The notes beneath the pieces are model-generated. The model saw only the letters and a program-made list of their open reading frames with translations. It was not told the origin of the DNA and made no database searches. From NCBI GenBank assembly GCA_021521415.1, contig JAIQDT010001094.1, positions 248,001 to 312,000 of the forward strand: a DNA stretch of 64,000 nucleotides. The letters run 5' to 3'. How positions within the stretch are numbered: the stretch's first letter is position 1; every line of letters begins with the position of its first letter. Position numbers and translations under genes: made by a program. This DNA is from Bidens hawaiensis. Lineage: Eukaryota > Streptophyta > Magnoliopsida > Asterales > Asteraceae. Below, piece by piece: positions 35,129 through 46,255 of the stretch.

Positions 35129-37485
35129 TGAAAAGGAAAAAATGTTAGGCCATATATATATTACTATATTATATAGAGTATGACACTTCAGGTTTGTTGG
35201 GAACATTGTGAAGTATTCCATTTGTTTCAAAGATTCAACTTACCTAATTTTAGTTCCACATGAATAATTAATATTACTATTTACTTGAACCTATATGCAT
35301 GACTACATAAGGTGCAACCGTGTAATCATTGACTGGGATTAACATATATATTTAGAGAGAAAGTTATGATTTGAAGCATATTATGATAAAGAATATAATC
35401 ATATATATACTAATTGTCTTTAAAACTTTAAATAGTAAAATCTGTTATTGGAACATGATATACTAAAACATGTTTGTAGTAAAAAGAAAAAAACTTATAG
35501 ATATTACATAAACAATGGATAGTTGGAAACTTAGAATATGTTGATACACATTCGCCTAAGAATGATATATAAGTGTATCAACTAGAATGAAGAATCGATA
35601 GAAAAATATTACGAATTAGTGCAACACCTTTATAACATTGATGCACCACTTCTCTAACTTTAATTAAAAGCACTCTAGAAAAGTAAGTTCGTCCTATAAA
35701 CCCTCGAGAATAACTAGAAACGTTAATTGGTTCGTTTAATTCCATATTAAAAACTTAAATGTTATTTATTTGTACTATTTCTGGTTTTTACAACTAGATA
35801 TTTGGTTTTCGCTTGTAAGCTTGAATTTTTGTGAATCACGACATCCAAAATTTACTTTAATCCATATTAAAATGTTAAATTTCTTTTATGACGTGTTAGC
35901 ATAAGTCCGTTTGAAAGACTATATATATGTGCGCGCACGTGTGTAAAATGATATTAAATATCAATGTTAGGGGTTAAAACTGTAAACACTTGTTTTGTGA
36001 CCAAAATATAGTAGATTTGTCTTGAGGGTGTTAAATGTGGAAAAAAGATTAAAAAAAAAAGAAAAAACTTTTTTTTAAATCATGCTAAAACATGCAACTC
36101 AAAGGTGTGAGTATGCCTGAAGATTTCAAGGATGTTCATTACAAAGGTCACTAACCATGCATTTTCTTCATCTAGTAGGTAACTGTGCCTTCTAAAGTTG
36201 AAATATTTCCATTGTAAGTTTGCAAACTTAGACACTCAAAAACGATACCCTAGAACCTGGATCCAAATTTCAAGCTAAACATAAAGGTTTATGTTCTTGT
36301 TGAAGGACAATGTGAACCGTATGCCCAAATACGAACTTTACAATGAAAAATCGAAAAAAAAAATTGTGATTACGCCACAAAGATGGACCATATATACGAT
36401 GATCTCATGCCCGAGCATGGGATATATGAGTAACTAACCACAAAATGAAGCATACTTGTTTAAGCAATTTAGCATGTTTAAAACCCAAACAAGTTTCCCT
36501 TAATAATATTAAACGTGGAAACGAAACCAAACTTATTATTCTAGGTCCACTTCGAATATGTGATTACCACAAAGAGAACCGACGCATCCAAACGTACATT
36601 ATAGCTTCAAACAAATAGGTGAATCAATGTTTATACTTTCAAAATTGAGACATGTTATACTTGATCCATAATTTGCAAATTGCATGTTTGCTTAAGGTAG
36701 ACGTTTCGGGCCGATTTACACATATAGTATGGCACCTATTAATCTATCATACCCAATGTGGCCAGTACTGTAACCCTCCCAGATGTAGGCATACGTACGT
36801 AATACCTGACTTGGTGTGTAATACCTGGTTAACCGGAGGGTTGAATTAGATGGGATTATAGTCGAAACATACACATGTAAACTGCAAATATCTGCACAAA
36901 CAATGGACTCCAAAAAAATGTTTTTTTTTTATTTTATATAAATTCTCTATTAATTGAATTCACTAAGGAAAATGTTTTGTCTTATTTTTTATATAAATAA
37001 ATTCTCTAAAAATTATTGTTTTAAAACTCTAAAAGTACTAAAACATATAATAGGAAAACAAATTTAATTAAAGAAACGTTTTTTTGCATACACAATTATT
37101 TTAGTTATTTTTGATAACTAAAAAACTGTGTTATAATATGAAAAAAAGAAAAGAAAAGAAAAACTCTTTATAGTATTAAAAAAACTATTTTTAAATAATA
37201 ATGATAATAAGATAACAAAATGGTAAAGGTAAAACAAAAAAGTTTAAATCGTGTTAATGTAAAATTTTAAGGAGGGGATACGTTTAGTAAAACTGAATGG
37301 GAGGGGTATGTTTAGTAACACCCTAATAAAATTATTAAATGCTTTTAAAATTAAGAAGGTTAAAGTTTCATTAAATTTTAAATAAAAGATAAAACAAAGG
37401 CAGAAAACAATCAAAGGAAAAAAAAAACATAATTTGAAAAAAAAAATCACAAACATAAATAAAATAAGCATAACAAAGTTGAATC
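35129..37485. other. AT-rich intergenic DNA
   Basis: I find no gene or defined transposon in this 2.3-kb stretch. It has A/T homopolymers and short frames only. Confidence 0.55.
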
Positions 37486-38110
37486 CTTCTCTGAATCCGA
37501 GCCCACTTCATAAAAATACCCATTCATAGTATAGTTGTAAACATTAAAATCACTTTCTCCGCTCTTTCGATTCGGCCAATTTTATTATAAAGATTACCAA
37601 ACAAACCGACTTTTCAACGGATTTTGGCCCAATGACCCGACATCGATATGTCGGCGGTACGATCTCATTCCCCACACACTTCCAAAACAACGCCCGAATC
37701 AGACTCCAATATTGTTTTAGTTTGGTTGTTTTCTACGCACAACAAATATTGAATTATTTTATTTAAAAAATTCTTAAATGACTAGTCTAAATAAATAAGA
37801 AAAACTTGCCGACACATTGATCTTCCGATACGTCAACCCAAGCTCTCACTAACGGACATTCTTCATGGATTGTCCAACGCTTAGCCCTTCGTTGTTGGGG
37901 TCCTGATGACTCACCGACTTGTTTTTTCTTGTGTGAGCATTTTTTTGGTTGTGGTTCTGTTTCATGTAGGGGTTTGGGTTCAAGTTCGGGTTGGGCAAAT
38001 GGAAATAACGGTTGTAGCGGGGTTTGTGTTTCGGGTACCCATGTCATTTGTGAATCGGGTAAATCCCAATCGTCAGCCTCGTATTGTTCATATGTGTCAA
38101 GCTCGAGCAT
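37486..38110 (-). pseudogene. PIF/Harbinger ORF1-like (Myb/trihelix-type) gene remnant
   Basis: Exon 1 is 37806-38110, starting MLELDTYEQYEADDW, with a Pro/Glu-rich stretch and basic KKCSHKKKQVGESSG, then RWTIHEECPLVRAWVDVSED, the signature helix of the Myb-like/trihelix ORF1 protein of PIF/Harbinger transposons (also annotated as GST-T3-like in plants). A donor at 37805 (AA/GTTTTT) and an acceptor ending at 37733 (GCGTAG/AA) give a 73-bp intron. Exon 2 (from 37732) shows ORF1-like pieces (SLIRALFW, HWAKIR, VGLFGNLYNKI, GESDFNVYNYTMN) in more than one frame with at least one stop, so it is decayed. The ORF1 partner normally helps the transposase bind DNA and enter the nucleus. No transposase ORF is seen nearby. 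Confidence 0.55.
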
Positions 38111-38265
38111 AGGTCGGTAATCACCAAGTAGATCCGTTATTTTTATAAAGTATGAAGATAAGGAATAGAAAAAAAAAATTTTTGAAGTGGTGAGGTTTGA
38201 TATATAAAATGTGGGGGTTTAAATAGTGTTTAAATTAATTATTGTTCTTGTGTTTTATTTTTCTA

Positions 38266-38300
38266 CTAGGTTATTGACCCGTGCGCGTCACGGGTGGAAA
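38266..38300 (-). mobile_element. Helitron-like 3' terminus (hairpin plus CTAG)
   Basis: The minus strand reads CCCGTGACGCGCACGGG (hairpin with 6-bp arms), then TCAATAAC, then CTAG followed by T. A GC hairpin about 8-10 nt before a terminal CTRR inserted 5' of T is the classic Helitron 3' end. The element body would extend to higher coordinates, possibly to about 40960. No Rep/helicase coding was found, so it would be non-autonomous. Confidence 0.5.
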
Positions 38301-40960
38301 TATAGAAATCAGCAAGTACACACGTACAATTTCAAATGACAAGATGTTTTTAATAGATATTTTTTAATATGCATTTCGAGACGGCAACATGATTTATGAT
38401 TGCAATTCATATTCATACGGAATGAAAAAAGAAAGTACTGATAGACAACCATATGTTTAGCATGGCTATGTTTTGATACTCCATTGACTTGTTTAAGTAT
38501 GTCTTTTAGTACTTTTTTTTCATGGGATACATGAGTTGAGAAAAAAGAATATATAAAAAAAAACACCACTGACTTTAATAATATACATATTAAAATACAT
38601 TATAAACACATAACATCTAAACAAATATACAACGTTGATTATTAATAAAAATTACAAATATCTAAATGTCTCCTAATAGATAACGTAATAGGTAACGTTT
38701 GTGGTGATATATGTGACTTTGCATTCTTTATAACTGCCCATGACTGTAAACCAGTTTCTTTAATAATAAAACGACTCTTTACATAGTCAAAAAGTTGTAT
38801 TATTATGATTGAAAAAAAAAGAAAAGAAAAGAAATTTTTATCTGAATCAGTTATGAAACTAAAATAAAACAATAAAAGTAAAGTTTGAAAATATGACATT
38901 AACAAAGCATGTCCTCAGCAACACTCGCTGAAAGTTAGTGGCATTAACATCCTTGCCATGTTCATCTTCTTCATTGGGGTATTTATATGTTACGTTGACC
39001 TTTTGAAGGTCAAACCCTAAGCCAAAGAAAACTTATTACAATATATGAAAAGAAAAAAAAAACTCAAAATTAAAATACTTAAATAAATTGTTACCATTTT
39101 TAACTTCTGCAACGATGGTCCTGCTTGGTTTTTTATATTATCTTCTTCTACCTGTAACAATACCATCAATTTTATTCAACATTCTATCTTTATTTAGTAC
39201 CATTTCACACATTTGCTATCAAACAAAAAGTCAAAATATTTATACAATCAGTATTCTTTTCCAACCTGAGCACAAATTGATCAACTGCAGTATGAAATCG
39301 CAAAGCCCTATTTGTTTTATTAGTCATGAGTCAATTCTTAAATTTGTTAGACCAAAATTTATTTAGCCCATTAGACATCTAAGTAATAACAACCAAAATA
39401 TATTGTATTATAGAACCAAAATGCCGGCCTATTCTGGAAATCAGCCAACTTATGCCCTTTTATTTTTCAGCCTGTATCCAAGTGTTGATTGATACAAGAC
39501 CAATCCCACGGATGATATACCATATAAACCCATCAAAATAATGCCACACAACCCAATGTCACATAAAACACCCACCAATTGACTTTTTTGGTCAAATTTA
39601 GCAAAAAAAAAGTAAATAATAGTAAAGAGGTAAACAATTTCATGAAAGTCGGAAGTGACCAAAAAAGTCAACATCCTAAAAAAAATTACCTTCTTCAATT
39701 TAGTACACATATACCCCCTTTTACTAATTCTTCCCTCTTTTATGACAATGACCAATTTCCATCTATGCCATAAGTGTATCAGTGTGTTTTTGGTTCCAAC
39801 ACGAAGATAGTTTGTTTAACAAAATGATTGTTTTCACTTAATGAAAATAATTCAATTAACATAAATCCTAAATCAATTAACATAAATCAAATTAACATAA
39901 ATCATCAAGTCGATAAAATAAACTAAACCCTAAATCAATTAACATAAATCATCAAGTGGATCATCATGTACCTGATTTCATAAACTTGGCTTAATATGTA
40001 AAAATACTACCAAAAAAATAAAAAATCAAAATTACAGATGCCCAATAAAACGTATCGATCAAGCAAAAATACTACAAAAACAAATTTGTAGCGGCCTAAA
40101 CTAAAAGACTAAACTGGATTATGAACATACCAAGCAAATGAACACTGAAATTTAAACTAACGAATATAAGAACTGAGACAAACCTGAACCTTGCATCGTC
40201 GAAAGAAAGCAACACAAATCAACGCCACCGTCTAAGGTTTCATAATGGAAGCCGGAACTGTGATATGAAAAACACATAATTGTTAATGCTGAATTTTTAT
40301 ATGAGCATAAAATATATAAAATTAGAACTTGGCAAATAAAATATAAAAAATTAAACAAAAAGTTGTTAGATCAGTGGTAGTGATATTTAATTTGCTGCAA
40401 GTCTTCAAACACCCTAATCAATTAGCATTGAAACTAATACCATTGTAAAGTTAGATAATTAACAAAACCTAATACACGAACAAAAATCAAACCTTACCAT
40501 AATTCTCAGACAATGGACACAAGATCGAAATCAAAATCCTACACCAAAACACAATCAACTGATTAAAAAATTAGATTAACAAACAATAGATCATGTACTT
40601 GGTGTAAAAAAATAAATTAACTGATCATGTGTATCGAGTAAAAACTAAATCGATTGATCATGTATATCAAGAATTGAGGGAATATTTAGGGTTTTTGAGA
40701 TAATGGAGAAATATAACCTGACGACGAGTTCGATTGATTTTCTGGCGAACATCGATTAAAAGGATTTAGGAGTGGAGAAGGTAGGGTTACATAATTTGAA
40801 AAAGAAAAAATAGAAACGGTCGTTATTAATGGTCTGTGCATTTAATATTTTTATTTTATTTTGAATTATTTTATGACAAAGAAATTATAAGAATGATTGT
40901 TATTTTAGGAAATAGTAAAATCAACCAATCAAAAGAGAGCATAATCAATTTTTTTAATTA
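38301..40960. other. AT-rich non-coding body of a likely non-autonomous Helitron
   Basis: No intact gene. The last 130 bp (about 40830-40960: ATTATTTTATGACAAAGAAA, then TAGGAAATAGTAAAATCAACC) recur at 42225-42395, suggesting a shared 5' end of a family. Short phrases such as 38890-38960 could be captured exon scraps; I cannot name them. Confidence 0.4.
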
Positions 40961-40963
40961 AGT

Positions 40964-42404
40964 TATTAACTCGTGTACGACACGGGTGGAAATATAGAAG
41001 TTGTCAAGTACACACATATAATTTCAAACGACAAGATATTTTTTAATATGTTTTTTGAGATGCCACTATGATATAAAACTGCAATTGATATTTATACAGA
41101 AAAAAAGTACTGCAAAACATGAGGTCACAAAAAATGAAGTTACATAGTAAAATGTTTACAAACAAAATTTAAAACTTTATAACATAAACTTTATAAACCA
41201 TCAAATACTTCCTTGAAGACAGTGTTGATGCATCCATGTCTTGCTTTACCTAAAACAGATAGTTGATGCATCAATTTAACAGTACCTTAGGATGACATAG
41301 CCTTAAATGAAGAGCGATGCTCTTATAAAATTTGTTTAACCGTAAAATAATATATTTGATTAATAAATAATATATATATAGAGAGAGAGAGAGAGGGAGA
41401 GAATCATAAATTAAAATGTTTTTTTTATCATGAAAGATCATATATAATTATATTTGTACGTCTCTATTGTTGTACCGTTCTTTCCTTTACAAAAATGTTT
41501 CACAATCACAACAGACCATAGTAAAGTCAACACCACAAGAAACGCTAGAATATTATATTCATTTAAAGAATAGGTTCGGCGGACCCGCTAACCTTAATTT
41601 GACTTTTGGCCATTCTTCATAATAACAAATGTGTTAGGTTGATAATGCATAAATGGTATTCAGATCATGCTATAAACAACTTATAGTGAGGGTCACTTAA
41701 AAAGTAATAAAATATGAAATTACAAACCTTTATGTAAAAAGGATAAAGACTTGGAATACATAGATACTTTGGGATGGACGGAGTGGTGAGAAAAATATAA
41801 AATATATGAAAACATACATTATTGTTAAGACTATGTTAAAATCAAATAAACGCAAACACTCAAAAATAGAATAAAAAATTATTACTTATTTGATCGATAA
41901 TAGGTTAATATGAAATGTGTTGGATATGGCATAATGTTATCCATTTTGATTTCGATACCTTTCATTGTTTGATAATATCTAGATTTGCAAAATTGGCCAG
42001 AATATGAATTTTGAAAGTGAATCAAATTGACCCGTGGTCGTCACGGGTGAAAATATAGAAATCATCAAATATCAAATAAACATATAAAATTTAAAACAAC
42101 AAAGGTACAAGTATGACCATCTCTTGAAAATAATTAGGGTTACACAACATATTTTAATGCATTCAATGTAGGTGTAAAAACATGTAATTAAAACATTACT
42201 AAAAATGCATTAAATTTAATGTTAAATATTTATTTTATTATTGAATTATTTTATTGATAAGAAAATCTATAATGGCTTGTTATTTATGGAAATAGAAAAA
42301 TGAACCAATAGGAAGAGAACATAGTAAGAATGTTTGTTATTTTAGGAAATAGTAAAATCAACCATTCAGAAGGGGCATAATCAATTTTTTTAATAGAATG
42401 TATA
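40964..42404. repeat. Further copies of the CCGTG-hairpin (Helitron-like) family
   Basis: Hairpin heads recur at about 40973 (CTCGTGTACGACACGGGTGG) and 42030 (CCCGTGGTCGTCACGGGTG). Each is followed by GGAAATATAGAA-like sequence homologous to 38285-38420. The CTAG terminus is mutated in both. The copies are arranged head to tail, probably nested. Confidence 0.45.
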
Positions 42405-42728
42405 GATTTTTTTCAACTTAACGATAAGGCTGAGGGGTGTGGGGGGCGCGAGAGGGGGCGTGAGTGGGGGCGCCATCCAATAATATTGTGACGTGTGGCA
42501 GAGAGAGAAACTTGATAAGATGGGTATTGGTAGTGGTGATAGCGCCCCGGGGCATGGTGTGGAGGGGCGCGAGAGGGGGCGCGAGCGGTTTTTTTTTTTT
42601 TTTTTATAAATGTATTACCCAACGAATCCGGAATTTCTCAAAAACTCAATCGGAATCCGGTCAAAACCTCAACGAATCCGGTCTTCAAAAACTCAATCGG
42701 AATCCGGTCAAAACCGGAATTTCTCAAC

Positions 42729-42932
42729 CCGGAATCCGGTCAAAACCATGGCACCTTCACTCTCTCTCCTCCTCCTCACCACCACCGTAACCTCCACCGG
42801 AATCCGGTCAAAACCATGGCACCTTCACTCTCTCTCCTCCTCCTCACCACCACCGTAACCTCCACCGGAATCCGGTCAAAACCATGGCACCTTCACTCTC
42901 TCTCCTCCTCCTCACCACCACCGTAACCTCCA
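42729..42932 (+). repeat. 68-bp minisatellite, three copies
   Basis: The unit starts CCGGAATCCGGTCAAAACCA and includes an ATG with a Ser/Leu-rich phrase (MAPSLSLLLLTTTVTST). Copy starts are at 42729, 42797 and 42865 and are essentially identical. Shorter CGGAATCCGGTCAAAACC repeats precede it from 42625. Confidence 0.9.
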
Positions 42933-42983
42933 CCACCATCGGCGTCACCTACACTCGGTGGTTGAATTGAAGCTTTTCTGCAC

Positions 42984-42985
<2 letters not shown>

Positions 42986-43062
<77 letters not shown>
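42986..43062. repeat. (TA)n microsatellite
   Basis: About 77 bp of TA repeats inside the GC-rich element. Confidence 0.95.
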
Positions 43063-43065
<3 letters not shown>

Positions 43066-43306
43066 TGAAACATTCCCAAGACACCCAGCTTAAACCCCAA
43101 CGGCTCTATTTTGCATCCCAAGACACCCCTCACGCTCAACCTGTCCCGCGAGCCTCCTGGCGCCAGCCTCGTTTTCCGCTCTCGCGCCCCTCTCGCGCCC
43201 CTCTAGCGCCCCGGTGGTGTGGCTCTCGCGCCCCGGGGCGCGAGCGAACTCCCTCTCGCGTCCTGACTAGCGCTCCGCACCCCTCAGCCTAAGATTTTTT
43301 TCAACT

Positions 43307-43755
43307 CTTATTATAATATTATTTAATAGTTACTTTTTGTGTGCATTAGAAAAATGGATACATGCATTTACTTTGTTTTCGTTTTCCAATATCATCCAAC
43401 GGTTGTAATATGAAGAGGAATATTTAATGCATGAGATTAAAATTTAAGTCAAACATTCCCCAATCAACTCTTTCTTCTTGCTCATTAATTCTTTCTTCTT
43501 CCCTCTTGCCGTAGCCACGCATCCGGGCACCGCCCTACGCCGTTAACCGCACCTGCATGTTATGGTTGTTCATGGCGCCCATTACTGATTTGGCAACCAA
43601 TTCACGCCAAAGACGCGATGATAATAGATAGCCTAAATTAGAATAGTTACTCCCACATGTCACTTACTTTCATTGTATTTGTTCAAAGAAACTTTGAACA
43701 TTTTAACATAGATTAAAAAAAAAAAAAAACTTATTCGCATTGCCAATATGAACGG
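43307..43755. other. Non-coding DNA between elements
   Basis: No gene seen. Confidence 0.5.
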
Positions 43756-43763
43756 GTAATGAT

Positions 43764-43978
43764 CAGTGGCGAAGGTTGGACGAGTTCGTCGGGAAGCCGG
43801 ACTTAAAATGTATTAAAAAATTCATAAACATGTGGGGCCAGGCTCAAATTTTAAGTCGAAAACGGGTAAATTTAAACAACGTATAAAAATTTCCGGGCGA
43901 AAAAAAGTAAATTTACACCACTGCGTAAAAAAACAGGGGGCCCGGGCCACCCCGGACCCTAACTAAATTTCACCCCTG
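43764..43978. mobile_element. hAT-type MITE, 215 bp
   Basis: The ends are CAGTGGCGAAGGTT and, inverted, CAGGGGTGAAATTT. The 8-bp target duplication is GTAATGAT (43756-43763) and GTAATAAT (43979-43986), 7 of 8. Length, ends and 8-bp duplication fit non-autonomous hAT elements. Confidence 0.7.
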
Positions 43979-44419
43979 GTAATAATTTAAATTACTAAAA
44001 GCCATTTAAGCTCAAAATACTTAAATAACTAACTCATTTACTCATTTTATTAACCCTAATCTATATCTATATTTTTCTTTTTCTTGTTACAGTTACGGGC
44101 TTTATAATTGTAGTTCGAAAACGTGTGGATAGAATATAGATAGATGTTATGATCTTTTATCAATTAAACATAAAGCAAACCAACTTCTTTAAAGTTTTTA
44201 GGAGGATAGATAAATATTAAAATCTTGGATTTTTAATTTAAAACGGATTAGCGATGCAACTTTTGTTTGTTTCGTTGTCTTCTATTTCAATGTAAAAGAA
44301 CTAAAGATTTTGTGAAAATTATAAATGAGTCCTAAAATTCTAGCAAAATAAAATAAAGACAATTAACTAACTTCTTATATTCAAGTGGTAACTGACAGTA
44401 TGGTTTCCTGATGAAACGC

Positions 44420-45782
44420 TGTGACATTCTTCAATTTTCATACTCGAAATCAGACCCGTTTTAAATTTTGATATGGTGGATCCACATTTATTATTGAAAG
44501 CATTGATCTTCATGTCATTTACGATACATGTTTTTAATTGATTCGTCACAATTTATATTTTTGATGTTGACGATGTTATGAACTCAATCGCAAACTCTAT
44601 TTCATGTATTTATTACTCAAATTTCAATTTACCAAAATCCAAGGACCAAAGTTGCCAAAAACAAAACATTTTGAGTTCTGGTTTGTCGCGCCTCGCGAAT
44701 GAGACTTCCTTTTCCTTCATGAAACGCGACGGACCATGGTCAACGCCGTTTTATTTGATGTGTCGCGCTACACGAAGGATCTTTGTAAGTCCTTCATGAC
44801 GCGTGACGGAGGCCTAGTTATGCGAAAATTTGCTAGTCAATCGGCTAATCTCATACTTAACCTTTTTCCGCCAAATTTCATGCCACTTGACTTGTTTTGA
44901 CGTTTTCCCATGTATCTAGACCTTTTTTATGCTTCCTGCCAGTTAATCCGGTCAAACAATGTTATTAACGACTCCACGTCTATAAATTGACCCCTCAACC
45001 TCTACAGACATTCTGCCGCTCTTAATTTTACTTCTTATTGCATTCTTGCTCTTCAATTTGGTGATCAAGCTAGATTTGACTTCTAAAAAGTAAATCATTC
45101 AAAGTTTCAAGATTCTTCTTTTTATTATCTATTGTGTATTATTTTTGCAATATGTTTTCGTTCAAAAGTTAATGCCTTGTCGAAAATAATTTGACAACGG
45201 TGTTAGTTCATCAAAAACGATCTCGGCCCGCTTATGCGTCTAGGCAGTTAAAGTTTTGGAATTTTTTATAGCATTAACTTATAAAACATGATTATTTAAT
45301 CCGAAATTATAAAATAATATTTTTATCATGTCGGAACCAAACCTGAAATAAAGTCAGTTTATGTGTGCCCAAAAGCAAACCACTCACTTAACTCGTTTTT
45401 CTTCTTTTTAGGCTTGTTTCGACTTTTCTTGAAACGAGTCAAACTTACGAAATAGGATAAAAAATATTATCACAACGTAACCTTTTGTCAAAAACTAAAA
45501 CTAAACTATACATAACTTTTACGACGGAAAATCTAGAAACAACTTTAGTGTAAATATATATTTTTCTCCACAGCTAAAAACTCCAAATCATGAACCGAAC
45601 CCTCTATTCTTTTGCATGTTCTTTCATTCCTCATCTACATTCCGTTGAACCTATAAATATTTAATATTTTTTTAGGATTAGTTGTTGAACCGAACTCCTC
45701 CGGTTCGCTCACTTAAGTGCTTATAATCTTCAACTTGCTTAACTTACCATGCGTATAATCCGCCTAAGGTCGAGGTGTTACA
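44420..45782. mobile_element. Solo LTR, 1363 bp
   Basis: It starts TGTGACATTCTTC and ends GTCGAGGTGTTACA, with a 5-bp target duplication AACGC at 44415-44419 and 45783-45787. It has a TATA-like CTATAAATTGACC near 44981 and CGCG-containing direct/inverted motifs (about 44685-44815) like those upstream of the TATA box in the older gypsy LTR. No internal gag-pol is present. A 24-bp tandem duplication straddles its right edge (45762-45785 and 45786-45809). Confidence 0.65.
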
Positions 45783-46255
45783 AACGCCTAAGGTTAGGGT
45801 GTTACAAACACCAAACCAACTTTTAAATCTAACGTCGATCCGGCTAAGACAATATAATCTCACCGAAGTGGAGTAACAGAAGTCTCTAATTTAAAAAGTT
45901 CGTAGAAACTAAAAACTCAAAAAAGCTGTTTTTGTAGCTAATCAAAAGTACAATTTTATTATTTAATAATTTAAGCCATCTTTAGTTAAAAGATTTAATT
46001 ATGGATTTAATTATATTCACCGAAAGATCAAGTTTCCTTAACCATAATTAACGCTATACGACACCGTTGAACGACTTAAGCTAATGCAGCAATTCCATAA
46101 TAATCGGAAGAAAAAATCCCAAGAATCATCGTTCTCCAATCAATCAATCAAATTGGATCCATAAATTTCACCCATGAAAAACCCTAATCGGCCCATCAAC
46201 AACAATATTATTATTGTTATTATAAATAATAATCACAAAGTGAGAGTCATTGTCG

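Larger units (their letters stand above)
42421..43298. mobile_element. GC-rich inverted-repeat element with 15-bp flanking direct repeat
   Basis: The left end (GATAAGGCTGAGGGGTGTGG then GGGGCGCGAGAGG) and right end (inverted: CTTAGGCTGAGGGGTGCGGA) are inverted repeats with further GGGGCGCGAG repeats inward. AGATTTTTTTCAACT occurs directly repeated at both flanks (about 42404-42420 and 43290-43306). The interior contains a 68-bp minisatellite, a (TA)n tract and an exon-like phrase. It is strikingly GC-rich compared with the surrounding DNA. The superfamily is unknown. Confidence 0.5.

Noticed and set aside
42610..42858. Ser/Leu-rich ORF over the minisatellite
   Set aside because: The 68-bp unit is not a multiple of three, so the repeated peptide shifts frame; not a stable coding repeat.
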